Virus record (IMG/VR): IMGVR_UViG_3300042351_000531 | Span: 1-33,877 of that record | Length of the DNA: 33,877 bases | Strand: one strand, 5' to 3' | DNA from: a virus | In this document: positions 1 through 7,243 of the stretch, piece after piece | Layout of the letters: the number at the start of each line of letters is the position of its first letter | Numbering within the stretch: the stretch's first letter is position 1 | The notes under the pieces: model-generated | The model's database searches: none | Seen by the model: only the letters and a program-made list of their open reading frames with translations | What the model was told of the DNA's origin: nothing | Made by a program: the position numbers and the translations under genes

Positions 1-2
1 TG

Positions 3-1742
3 GCCGCTGCCAAGCTGGCTGGGATTGACTTACGGGTTATTCCTGCTGAGTCAATCTATGAAGTGCCAGACGGCGGGAGCGTTGATGATATGCCACCAGA
101 GCAACTCAGTTCTTTAATAGCGGTCGCAATAAAGGGGGCATCAGGAGCAAAGCTACCTGACCTTAATCGCGTTAGTTATGGCGCAATTAAGAAAGCTCTG
201 CAGGAGTTTTACGAAACCAGCCCAAGCTCAAGCGCTGACATTCAGACCGGTGTAGCGGATATTGCTAGCGCTCATAATACTTCGGCGTTTGACGTGCGCA
301 GGATTTGGGATTCGCTCGAAGACGACCGGCAGGTAGAAAGTGAAGCCCTGGGCGCTAGTGCCGCCATTGCTGCAAGGCAAGGCATAGCAGACAAGCGCAA
401 GGCAGTTAAGCTAGCTGACTACTTGCCGGAGTCGATTTGCAATGCTGTTGAAACGATAACAGCCAACCTCGCTTGCGATCCGCTAACGGCTGTATCTGTT
501 GTGCTCACCACCGCTGCCGGCGTGCTTAAGGCGGGCCATCGAGTTGATGCAGGTGATGGCTTGTTTGTTAAGCAACCAGTAATCTGGCTGCTTTTGTCTG
601 GCCCTTCCGGCAGTGGCAAGAGTCCAATAATGCAGCACCTTTGCTATTCTCGCCTGAAACCTATACACAATCATTACAAATTCTTGAGCGACAATGCTCA
701 AGCCGCTTACGACGCTAGGTATGGTGGCATGGCTAAAAACGTTCGCCCAGAAGAACCCAGGCCATTTATGACATGCCTTACAAACTTTTCGACCGAAGAG
801 TTTGGCAGGATTTTAGGCGACAACCATAGCGTTGGTCTTGGGACCTTCATTTATTCTGAAGAGATTAAGTCCATTCTTGGCAACTTTGATGAATACAAAG
901 CCCATGGCAAGGGCAAGGGCAAGGAAACATTCCTTTGCTTATTTGATGGCATTGTTGATCCATCGCTTCGTGTTGGCCGCAGGGCAAAGCCGGTCGAAGG
1001 CAAGGTCCAGAATGCGTTGCTTGGTGGCGTTCAACCTGGCGTATTTCGCAAGATGGTCGAAGAAGGCGACGACGCTGGCTTGTTTGCTCGGTGCTTGATG
1101 GTCCCATTGATTGACGATTATGTAGAGCCTAACTTTTTTCGCTCGCCGGAAGAGTTGATGGCAGTACACATGGCTGAGCAATGCCTAGAGAACTTTTATT
1201 TGCGCTGCATGGAGGTGGCGCCGCTTGTTTTAAGACTTGAAAAGGAAGCGGTTGATTTGTTTGTTCTGTTATCACGCGACACTTACGACAAGTCAAAAAT
1301 GGTAGCGCTCGAATCGCAAAGAGCTGTGCTAGGCAAAAGGCTCGGCTATGTTCTGCAAGTTGCGCTTGCCATGCACCTATGTCGCGTTGCTGCCGGCGAA
1401 GAGGGTGTAGATGAGCTGTTTCTTTCCAAAAACACTTTAGCTAGGTCAGTGATCTTGGTTGACTTGTTACAAAGTTACGCGATTGTGGAGCAGCAAGAAT
1501 CGCAGATGCAGCGCCATGGCGCTTTCGATATTAACAGAAGGATACATAACTTTGCAAAAGCGCACGATGGCGTTACCGCGTCACGCTTCTTTTCAAGCTG
1601 TGTTCCGATTAAGTATCGTAAAGATATGAAGGTATCCGAAGTCAAGGCTGCAATGGATCAACTGGTTTCGATGGAGCTTGGCGAGTGGCGCATCAAAGGC
1701 AAAACGCAAACTTTTGTAGCGCTTGGGAGGTTCCCGGATTAA
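3..1742 (+). CDS. Primase/helicase-like ATPase (DUF3987 type), 5' end outside window
   Basis: Partial gene: the frame is open to the left window edge, and the stretch before the GTG at 63 reads as protein (AAKLAGIDLRVIPAESIYEV), so that GTG is probably not the real start. A Walker A motif GPSGSGKS lies about 180 residues after the GTG, followed by a DUF3987-like ATPase body with acidic and Arg-rich segments. The end (SRFFSSCVPIKYRKDMKVS) resembles a winged-helix tail. Upstream residues recall the end of a TOPRIM/DUF3854-type primase domain, so the full protein is probably a primase-helicase fusion used in phage DNA replication. It is the first gene of the plus-strand replication/recombination block. 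The ATPase call is firm; the primase half cannot be seen here. Confidence 0.8.
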   Translation, partial: AAAKLAGIDLRVIPAESIYEVPDGGSVDDMPPEQLSSLIAVAIKGASGAKLPDLNRVSYGAIKKALQEFYETSPSSSADIQTGVADIASAHNTSAFDVRRIWDSLEDDRQVESEALGASAAIAARQGIADKRKAVKLADYLPESICNAVETITANLACDPLTAVSVVLTTAAGVLKAGHRVDAGDGLFVKQPVIWLLLSGPSGSGKSPIMQHLCYSRLKPIHNHYKFLSDNAQAAYDARYGGMAKNVRPEEPRPFMTCLTNFSTEEFGRILGDNHSVGLGTFIYSEEIKSILGNFDEYKAHGKGKGKETFLCLFDGIVDPSLRVGRRAKPVEGKVQNALLGGVQPGVFRKMVEEGDDAGLFARCLMVPLIDDYVEPNFFRSPEELMAVHMAEQCLENFYLRCMEVAPLVLRLEKEAVDLFVLLSRDTYDKSKMVALESQRAVLGKRLGYVLQVALAMHLCRVAAGEEGVDELFLSKNTLARSVILVDLLQSYAIVEQQESQMQRHGAFDINRRIHNFAKAHDGVTASRFFSSCVPIKYRKDMKVSEVKAAMDQLVSMELGEWRIKGKTQTFVALGRFPD

Positions 1743-1766
1743 GGGGCTTGACAAGAAAGGGTCAAC

Positions 1767-2186
1767 GTGCAACGCTTAGGTGTCCAACAGAAAAAACTTT
1801 TTCTTTCCATGAAAACCTCTCCAGACAAGGATCACATTTTTGGGCTCTCTTGCCCTGACTACGGCCTAACGTTTTACGCAACCACTGAAGAGCGTGACGA
1901 GAGAGCCAAGGATATTATTCAAGACCATTTACAAGAAGGCGAATGGTCGGAAGACGTAGGCGACGTTTTTGCGTTTACTGTTAGTCACAAAGCTGCGCAG
2001 GTTGACGTTAAGCATCCCGAAGGCGAACTAGACGAAGAAGGCTACGACGAAAATGGCGATTATTGGCCTAGCGATGTTGACTTCACCTGCAATTACGCTT
2101 TGAAGCCGTTAGCGCCTGACCTACCGCAAGCCGGATCTGAAATTTCTTTGGCCTTATATGTGGCCGGCCTTGAGCAGCTTGGCTAA
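1767..2186 (+). CDS. Hypothetical small acidic protein
   Basis: A 139-residue protein rich in Asp and Glu (for example DEEGYDENGDYWPSDVDF), with no signal peptide or membrane segment. I do not recognise the family. The GTG start is chosen because AAGG at 1757-1760 gives a Shine-Dalgarno-like site six bases upstream; an ATG at 1809 would give 125 residues. It sits 24 bases after the primase/helicase stop and ahead of the ERF promoter, so it is probably co-transcribed with the replication gene. Strong acidity could suit a DNA mimic or a partner of basic DNA-binding proteins, but that is a guess. Confidence 0.7.
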   Translation: MQRLGVQQKKLFLSMKTSPDKDHIFGLSCPDYGLTFYATTEERDERAKDIIQDHLQEGEWSEDVGDVFAFTVSHKAAQVDVKHPEGELDEEGYDENGDYWPSDVDFTCNYALKPLAPDLPQAGSEISLALYVAGLEQLG

Positions 2187-2209
2187 CTTGCCCTGCTTCA
2201 TGCTACAAT
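2179..2209 (+). promoter_or_regulatory. Candidate promoter for the ERF recombination operon
   Basis: TTGGCT (2179-2184), a 19-base spacer and the extended -10 TGCTACAAT (TACAAT at 2204-2209), 22 bases before the ERF ATG. The same TGCTANNAT box recurs before other plus-strand genes in the window. The spacer is longer than ideal, so the call rests mainly on the extended -10. Confidence 0.5.
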
Positions 2210-2231
2210 CCTTTAGTCCGAACGCCTCCTA

Positions 2232-2957
2232 ATGACACGAACCCCAACCGCTCCCCCGCAAGCGGTAGCACCGCCGACGCAAGCGCCACCACCATTGGCG
2301 CAACCTATTGCACCAATCCCGCTCATTGCGCCTCCTAGACCTTCCCTGCTCGAAGCAATCGCCGCTGCCAAAGCAGACTTTGGCGATCTTAGCAAGGATA
2401 GCGACAACCCTTACCTCAAGTCAAAGTTTTTGGGACTGCCAGGTTTGCTTAGGGCAGTTGAGCCGGCATTGCTCGACCAGGGCATTGTTATTTATTCGCA
2501 GATGCTTTGCGATCAAGGCAACTGGGCCATGCGAACTACCCTTGCATTCAAGGATGGTTCGGAAGAGCTGTCTTCGGATTTTCCCGTAAACGATATGACC
2601 ACCATGCACAAAACGGCTGGGCATGTCAAATACGGTGTCCGTTACAACTTGTTTGCGTTGCTAAGCATCTGCCCTGAGGCAGACGATGATGGCAACAGCG
2701 TTGTTTACCCTGGCGAAAAGCCCCCATCAACGCAACTCCCTGGCCTGCCTGCTCCCGCCTCTTGGCCGGCGCCGGGTCAGCAAGTGCAACACCCTCAGGC
2801 AGTCTTTTCGCAGCCGTTGACGACCGGCTACCAACCACAGCCGCCGATGGCGACCAACTACGCCACTACACCCCAGGGTTGGCCAGTCATTTCAACCATG
2901 CCGCCTGGCATGGTTAATCCCGTCCAACCTCTTCCCGTCCTTTCGCAACCTTCCTGA
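2232..2957 (+). CDS. erf: ERF-family single-strand DNA annealing protein
   Basis: Residues about 36-155 match the ERF superfamily: an N-terminal helix (LLEAIAAAKADFG), then DNPYLKSKFLGLPGLLRAVE, LLDQGIVIYSQM, and a late block with HKTAGHVKYGVRYNLFALL. ERF proteins anneal complementary single strands during phage recombination and genome circularisation. The last 80 residues are Pro/Gln-rich and probably disordered. The stop overlaps the next ATG (TGATG), and a PD-(D/E)XK nuclease follows two genes on, giving a recombinase-plus-exonuclease module. No Shine-Dalgarno is visible; CCTCCT lies directly before the ATG instead. Confident in family; the partner nuclease is inferred from context. Confidence 0.88.
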   Translation: MTRTPTAPPQAVAPPTQAPPPLAQPIAPIPLIAPPRPSLLEAIAAAKADFGDLSKDSDNPYLKSKFLGLPGLLRAVEPALLDQGIVIYSQMLCDQGNWAMRTTLAFKDGSEELSSDFPVNDMTTMHKTAGHVKYGVRYNLFALLSICPEADDDGNSVVYPGEKPPSTQLPGLPAPASWPAPGQQVQHPQAVFSQPLTTGYQPQPPMATNYATTPQGWPVISTMPPGMVNPVQPLPVLSQPS

Positions 2958-3640
2958 TGGCTTCCCGCAACAGACTCGCTTTTTGGGTCAATGATCGCAA
3001 GAGCGCTGCAAACCAGCCTGACTACAAAGGCAAGTTTGAGCTTTCTTGGGAATTGCTACAAGAAGCAAATGCTGCGTTTAACGCAGGCCAATACGAGTTG
3101 GACTACAACGATAAGGCGTGCATTAAGCTCGACGTTGGGCTTTACCTGCAACCAGTTAATCCCGGCGACAAGAAGCCGTGCTTGTCCGGCAGTGTTTCGA
3201 CCTTGACCGAGACACAAAATAGCGCCCTTGCACGCCAACAGGCTGCGCAGGGATATGCCCAAGCGCCCCAACAACAAGCGCCTCAGCAACCTCAGTACGC
3301 ACAGCCACAGGCGGCTCCCCAGGGTTACGCGCAAGCGCCACAGCCACAGCAGCCCCAGGCGGCTCCACAGGGTTACGCGCAGGCTCCGGTGCAACAGGGC
3401 ACCCAGCCTGGGCCTTGGGGCCAGCCTGGGCCTGAAGTTGCAGGCGCAATAATGGCAGCCTATGCCATTCATGAGCGGAATCAGCAGCAGGCCCCACAGG
3501 CTTACGCCCAGCCCCCGGCACAAGGCCAAGCGCCTATGCCTGTTGCCCCTCCAGCGCCCGTCCAGCCCATGCCTGGCGCGATCCATGGCCAGGCCGCTGC
3601 GGGCCTCATGCCTTCCCAGCACCTTCCCCCCGGCTTCTGA
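2957..3640 (+). CDS. Hypothetical protein with Q/P/A-rich repeat tail; possible DNA-binding partner of ERF
   Basis: Residues 1-75 look folded (RNRLAFWVNDRKSAANQPDY, then LDVGLYLQPVNPGDKKPCL) and resemble the short strand-rich pattern of small phage single-strand-binding-like proteins (N-K-x-x-PDYKGK ... LSG). I cannot name a family. Residues 90-227 are low complexity with repeated GYAQAP units and are probably disordered. Translation is coupled to ERF by a TGATG overlap, which argues for a shared role in recombination. The tail does not end in the acidic tip of typical SSB proteins. The open frames on the opposite strand here come from the repeats. Confidence 0.75.
   Translation: MASRNRLAFWVNDRKSAANQPDYKGKFELSWELLQEANAAFNAGQYELDYNDKACIKLDVGLYLQPVNPGDKKPCLSGSVSTLTETQNSALARQQAAQGYAQAPQQQAPQQPQYAQPQAAPQGYAQAPQPQQPQAAPQGYAQAPVQQGTQPGPWGQPGPEVAGAIMAAYAIHERNQQQAPQAYAQPPAQGQAPMPVAPPAPVQPMPGAIHGQAAAGLMPSQHLPPGF
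3308..3381 (+). repeat. Two 26-base direct repeats encoding QAAPQGYAQ
   Basis: Copies at 3308-3333 and 3356-3381 differ at one base and are 48 bases apart. They encode part of the Q/P-rich tail of the gene at 2957-3640 and could allow unit gain or loss by slippage or recombination. Confidence 0.8.
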
Positions 3641-3645
3641 TCCTG

Positions 3646-4542
3646 ATGCCTGAACTGCAACTACTCCCGGTTCAGCCGGGAGTTTTTTTTAGAGACGAAG
3701 ACCACAAGTATTTTTATCGCACTCCACAAGAGCAGATCGAAGTACCATCATCTTCGCATATCATCGAGCTTGCTGGCGGCAAGGACTTTCCTAAAGAGCA
3801 TTGGAAGCAATCCTTGATGCGCAAGGGGCTTACCGATATGGGCGCCGAGTATTTCATGGATCGAGTTCGAGACATCCGCGCAGACATTGGCACAAGGCTG
3901 CATGGCATGGTTGGCTTGTCACTCGGCTCTTTCGAGCAGGAGAAAATTAACGCTGATTTTCACAGAGACACAGAAGCTGCCATCATCCATTCTCTTTGGT
4001 ATGACTACGTTAGGCCACGTATTGGCAAGGTGTATGTCATCGAAGAGCCCATGATCCACCCTGGCGGCTGCTACGGTTTTACGCCTGACCTTATTGCCGA
4101 AGTGGATGGGATTCTAAGCGTTTGTGATTGGAAGACCAATCAACCAGAGCACTTTGCCGAGCGCTATAAGCGCTTGTGCGATTACGCTCCAGACGATAAG
4201 ATTCTTGCCAGTATCTGCGAACTTCTTACAAAAGTTGACGCCGAAGCCGGCAAGGTTAAGGAATCAACTTTTAAGGTGCGCGGTGGCTGGCAAATGCAAC
4301 AAGGTTCTTACGCTTTTGGTGTCGAAGCCGTAGTCGGCCTGCGCGTTGAGCGCGGGATCAATTTCGGCTTGAGCGTCGATGGCGTCAGCGAAAAAACCTG
4401 GAACCGGCCTGACCTTGACCAGGGCTGGCTGCAGTTTGCCGGTGGCCTTGCGCTTCACCACCAAAGAAAGGCGGCATCTGGCGGCCATCCGGTCTTCGGA
4501 GCTGCACTTAACGCGCTCGGCCCATTGATGCGCGTTCGATAG
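3646..4542 (+). CDS. PD-(D/E)XK family nuclease (recombination exonuclease)
   Basis: The motif order fits the RecB/Cas4-like PD-(D/E)XK fold: an early helix with GTRLHGMV (82-89, His86), an acidic strand VIEEPM (131-136), GFTPDL with Asp148, then SVCDWKT with Asp161 and Lys163 as the (D/E)xK core. Together with ERF it probably supplies the 5'-3' resection step of a Red-like system. Start ATG 3646 lies five bases after the previous stop; no other start codon exists before residue 57, although conserved-looking sequence (FFRDEDHKYFY) begins at residue 14. Oddly, a terminator-like hairpin with eight T's lies in codons 6-15. Confidence 0.85.
   Translation: MPELQLLPVQPGVFFRDEDHKYFYRTPQEQIEVPSSSHIIELAGGKDFPKEHWKQSLMRKGLTDMGAEYFMDRVRDIRADIGTRLHGMVGLSLGSFEQEKINADFHRDTEAAIIHSLWYDYVRPRIGKVYVIEEPMIHPGGCYGFTPDLIAEVDGILSVCDWKTNQPEHFAERYKRLCDYAPDDKILASICELLTKVDAEAGKVKESTFKVRGGWQMQQGSYAFGVEAVVGLRVERGINFGLSVDGVSEKTWNRPDLDQGWLQFAGGLALHHQRKAASGGHPVFGAALNALGPLMRVR
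3663..3690 (+). terminator. Intrinsic-terminator-like hairpin inside the nuclease gene
   Basis: ACTCCCGG (3663-3670), loop TTCAG, CCGGGAGT (3676-3683) make a perfect 8-bp stem, and the run of eight T's spans 3683-3690. It lies 23 bases after the stop of the upstream gene, a usual terminator distance, yet inside the first 15 codons of the nuclease gene. Confidence 0.7.
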
Positions 4543-4553
4543 CGTGCTACAGT
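4525..4553 (+). promoter_or_regulatory. Candidate promoter for the cyAbrB-like gene
   Basis: TTGATG (4525-4530), a 17-base spacer and TACAGT (4548-4553) inside TGCTACAGT. The -35 lies in the last codons of the nuclease gene. The predicted RNA would start about 25 bases before the ATG at 4587. Best-spaced promoter candidate in the left block. Confidence 0.6.
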
Positions 4554-4586
4554 TTCACTTGTCACACATTCGTCCCTTTCCTTCCA

Positions 4587-5291
4587 ATGGCAACCCGCAC
4601 CAAGAAAACCCCTGAGGCTGAGATCGAGATTACTGAAGTCGGTCCTACCGACGCTGTTGAAGAAAACCTTTTGGCTGACACTGATTACGACGCAGGCGGC
4701 GAGCCTGGCGACTACCAAGAGCCCGGCGAAGACGACGGCTTGGAAGAGTTGCTCGATGCCCAAGTCGATGCTCAAGTCACCGATGCCGAAGTTGCTCCCG
4801 AAGCTCCCGAAGCTCCCGAAGCTCCCGAAGAAGCCCCTGAGCTTCCCGCTCGCCTTGTCGGCCAAGAGCTGCTGGACTTCTACAACGCCAAGAAGGCCGA
4901 AGGTTGGAAGCATAACGCGATCGGTTTTCATGCCGGCTATGTTTCCATTACCAGGACCGGCCAGCAACGATTTCAGAAGTCTGCCTTCAATGAGGAATGG
5001 CTCAAGGTTACGGGCGTCATCGAAGAGAGCGAATCTACCTCCGGTGGCGGTCGATCCCATGCCGGCGAGACTCGCGCTCGGGTCACTGGTCAAGGCGTGC
5101 TGCTGGTCAGCCAGCTCGCCGTTAATCGAGTGGGCGCAGTCGCTGGCGAGGTGTTTGCGGTCGAGTATCCCGCTGACGGTCAGATCCTATTGACCACTAC
5201 GGGAGTGGTTGAGGCCGTCATTCCACGCGGCAAGCGGGCCGCCCCTGAGCAAGCGGGTACACCCCTGCTCGATCAGGCCGCTGAAGCCTGA
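4587..5291 (+). CDS. cyAbrB-like transcriptional regulator with acidic N-terminal extension
   Basis: Residues 88-203 follow the cyanobacterial AbrB-like layout: a first helix (GQELLDFYNAKK), a GYVS-x-TRTGQQRF strand pair, a helix (SAFNEEWLKVTGVI), a Gly-rich linker (SGGGRS, 153-157) and the swapped-hairpin-like part (TRARVTGQGVLLVSQ ... AGEVFAVEYPADGQILL). Host cyAbrB proteins are DNA-binding regulators of carbon/nitrogen and other genes; this one probably redirects host or phage transcription. The first 87 residues are very acidic and end in PEA repeats, unlike host cyAbrB. It has its own promoter and a hairpin after its stop. Family call good; targets unknown. Confidence 0.72.
   Translation: MATRTKKTPEAEIEITEVGPTDAVEENLLADTDYDAGGEPGDYQEPGEDDGLEELLDAQVDAQVTDAEVAPEAPEAPEAPEEAPELPARLVGQELLDFYNAKKAEGWKHNAIGFHAGYVSITRTGQQRFQKSAFNEEWLKVTGVIEESESTSGGGRSHAGETRARVTGQGVLLVSQLAVNRVGAVAGEVFAVEYPADGQILLTTTGVVEAVIPRGKRAAPEQAGTPLLDQAAEA
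4794..4829 (+). repeat. Four tandem copies of GCTCCCGAA
   Basis: Four exact 9-base units encode APE repeats at residues 70-81 of the cyAbrB-like protein. They form a linker between the acidic extension and the AbrB-like domain and are prone to copy-number change. Confidence 0.9.
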
Positions 5292-5297
5292 TGCGGT

Positions 5298-5330
5298 GTC
5301 ACCGGGGGCGCTTAGGGTGCCTCCGGTGAC
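5298..5330. terminator. Hairpin between convergent genes
   Basis: GTCACCGG (5298-5305) pairs with CCGGTGAC (5323-5330), and pairing extends inward to about 14 bp with two G-T wobbles, leaving a small loop near 5312-5316. It lies between the plus gene ending at 5291 and the minus gene ending at 5312, overlapping the latter's last codons. No T-run follows on either strand, so termination efficiency is uncertain. Confidence 0.5.
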
Positions 5331-5638
5331 TCGTTATCACGGCGAAGCTCTGGGTTGTACTTCCAATAACCCTCTTGATATTTTTCAGCTTTTTCTTTTT
5401 CTTTGCCAAACTGGCCGACGATGTAGCCAAAAATTACTGCTGCACTAAGCGGCCCTCCAGTATTCATTCCAGCTATTGTCAGTCCCTTTTCCCAGCATTG
5501 CTCAAAATCTTTGCCAGCAGCAAGACAATCATCTTTATATTTGTGCCCTAAAAATAGCAACGCCAGCAACACCGCTATGGCGCCAATTGAGCCAATTAAT
5601 CCAACTGTGATTACCTTGGGTTGCGGTTGTTGTTTCAA
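5312..5638 (-). CDS. Small membrane protein with two membrane segments (holin candidate)
   Basis: A 108-residue protein with a hydrophobic helix at about 9-31 (VGLIGSIGAIAVLLALLFLG), a polar loop with two Cys, a second hydrophobic segment at 52-78 (NTGGPLSAAVIFGYIVGQFG) and a charged C-terminus. Size, topology and last place in the late operon fit a holin, but no family is recognised. The TTG at 5638 is the only start available in this frame. The ATG overlapping the upstream stop (5657) opens a different frame of about 40 codons, so start assignment is weak. Confidence 0.55.
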   Translation of the reverse strand: MKQQPQPKVITVGLIGSIGAIAVLLALLFLGHKYKDDCLAAGKDFEQCWEKGLTIAGMNTGGPLSAAVIFGYIVGQFGKEKEKAEKYQEGYWKYNPELRRDNESPEAP

Positions 5639-5656
5639 TAACTGTTACCAGGGACA

Positions 5657-6556
5657 TTAGATCGGATAGCGAATGATTACTTCGCCATCCCGCCCATTCT
5701 GTGCGGCCCCGGTGACGCTGCCTTTGCCACCGCCGCCGGGGCCGTTGCTGCCCAGGCCCCCTACGCCACCACCACCAAATCCGCCGCTGCCGCCACCGCC
5801 GCAGCCGGGTACGGATGCGCCAGTAATCGATGATGTTAGGCCGTCGCCGCCTCGACCATCTAGGCCCGACACTTGGCCGTTGCCGGGTTGAGCCGCGCCG
5901 CCACCACCGCCGCCGCCATAAACGGCGCCTCGGTCGTAACTTGCGCCGCCGTTGCGGCCCTGGCCTGCCGTGCCGGTGCCAGGCGGGCCGGCGCCCTGGC
6001 CAGGATTGGACGCATAATTTGTCCCGCCGCCAGACCCGAATACGCCCGCGACACCGCCGGGGCCGCCTCCCAGCGCCTGGATTCCAGCAAACGAGCTATT
6101 TCCCCCCGCCGTCCCGAAAAACGAGCCCGACGCCGGGCCGCCGATGCCCTTGGCTCCTACGACTACGATGTACTGCTGCGGGGTCACGATCAGTCGCGGC
6201 TCGGCGGACGATCCGCCACCAGAAGGTTCGCCGGGTACGGAACTTCGATGACCGCCGGCTCCGCCACCACCACCGCCCCAATTCGATCGGGAGCCACCGC
6301 CACCGCCGGCACGAATTAGGTATTCAAGGTCGGCGCCGCCAACCGTTACGTCAAAAGCGTATGTCCCTGGTACGTTATAAACATGTACGCGGTATCCTGC
6401 TATATCAAATACAAGCGCTCCCCCAGTGGCGATGATGCCGCCACCGCTGGGGGGCTTTCGCCTACCTGGATCAATCACTGGCATCCTCCTGGGGTTTGGT
6501 CGGCCACAGGTAGCGGGCTGCCACCATGGCGGAAGCAGCCATCCATCACGCGACAC
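5657..6556 (-). CDS. Glycine-rich tail adhesin-like protein
   Basis: After a Pro-rich lead and a short beta-like region (VFDIAGYRVHVYNVPGTYAF), about 200 residues are Gly-rich with runs of GGGGG and a final GEVIIRYPI. This architecture is common in phage fibre-tip adhesins and Gly-rich domain proteins that bind the host surface. It is the distal gene of the tail-fibre cluster. Start is uncertain: TTG 6580, GTG 6556 (used here; overlaps the upstream stop) or ATG 6484, which has AGGAGG directly abutting it. Role inferred from composition and position. Confidence 0.6.
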   Translation of the reverse strand: MSRDGWLLPPWWQPATCGRPNPRRMPVIDPGRRKPPSGGGIIATGGALVFDIAGYRVHVYNVPGTYAFDVTVGGADLEYLIRAGGGGGSRSNWGGGGGGAGGHRSSVPGEPSGGGSSAEPRLIVTPQQYIVVVGAKGIGGPASGSFFGTAGGNSSFAGIQALGGGPGGVAGVFGSGGGTNYASNPGQGAGPPGTGTAGQGRNGGASYDRGAVYGGGGGGGAAQPGNGQVSGLDGRGGDGLTSSITGASVPGCGGGGSGGFGGGGVGGLGSNGPGGGGKGSVTGAAQNGRDGEVIIRYPI

Positions 6557-7241
6557 CGTTAACCCAACCAGAGCTTTCAAGTGTCAGCATTCGATCGAAT
6601 TCAATGCTATTGGGCGGAGTCTTGGCTTGTCCATGTTCGTCTAGTTCAAGATCCCCGTTTTCGTCAATTTCAAGAGCGTCAATTTCTTGGTTTAACTCTG
6701 CCAACCTTATCCTATTGTTTACTAGTGCTTCTTCTACCCTCTCATCTGTTTCGACTACTTTCCGAAAAAACTCGACGCTTCCAATTTCAGGGTTTCCTGA
6801 TCCAGAAGAGGCGAGTGCTTTTATGGCAGTAGATAACACTTTGTCATAGCTTGGATCGTCTTGTGGCCAAACCGTGCGCTGCATTTGCCTGAATTTCTCA
6901 AAAGCATTGCTTTTAAGAGTTTCCCTGGGCAAAAGATGTAGCGACTGAACTGTTTTGTAAACCCCCTGAGGGTGCCCTATTGGCGGCTGCGGCTCGTATC
7001 GCTCTAATACTTGTGCGCTTTTAACGTAAAGCTTTTCGGAGTCATACCCCGCCCCTTCAAAGGGCTCTACTAGAAAAAACTCATACGGCTTTTTGTGTGG
7101 AGCGCCATCGCCGTACGGCCACTTTTCTCCCCTTGTGTCAAGCACAACGCCGGCAGAATCTACGGCTACAAATCTTTTGGTACTATCTCCGGTGATGTCG
7201 TCGTATTCAACGCCGGTTTCAGGGTTGGTGAGAATGGCCAT
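6546..7241 (-). CDS. Hypothetical protein in tail-fibre cluster
   Basis: A 231-residue soluble protein starting MAILTNPETGVEYDDITGD, without a recognised domain. The frame is open further upstream to 7535, but that part is Arg-rich out-of-frame reading of the neighbouring fibre gene. ATG 7241 lies two bases after the upstream stop, which fixes the start. The middle has a helical stretch (RVEEALVNNRIRLAELNQEI). Its place between fibre genes suggests a fibre component or fibre-assembly factor, which is inference only. Confidence 0.65.
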   Translation of the reverse strand: MAILTNPETGVEYDDITGDSTKRFVAVDSAGVVLDTRGEKWPYGDGAPHKKPYEFFLVEPFEGAGYDSEKLYVKSAQVLERYEPQPPIGHPQGVYKTVQSLHLLPRETLKSNAFEKFRQMQRTVWPQDDPSYDKVLSTAIKALASSGSGNPEIGSVEFFRKVVETDERVEEALVNNRIRLAELNQEIDALEIDENGDLELDEHGQAKTPPNSIEFDRMLTLESSGWVNGVA

Positions 7242-7243
7242 GG

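Noticed and set aside
3056-3622. 188-codon minus-strand frame opposite the Q/P-rich gene
   Set aside because: Low-complexity repeats lack stops on both strands; the reading is Arg/Leu-rich with no motif.
5830-6435. 201-codon plus-strand Arg-rich frame opposite the glycine-rich gene
   Set aside because: Produced by GGC/GCC runs of the glycine repeats; no start signal.
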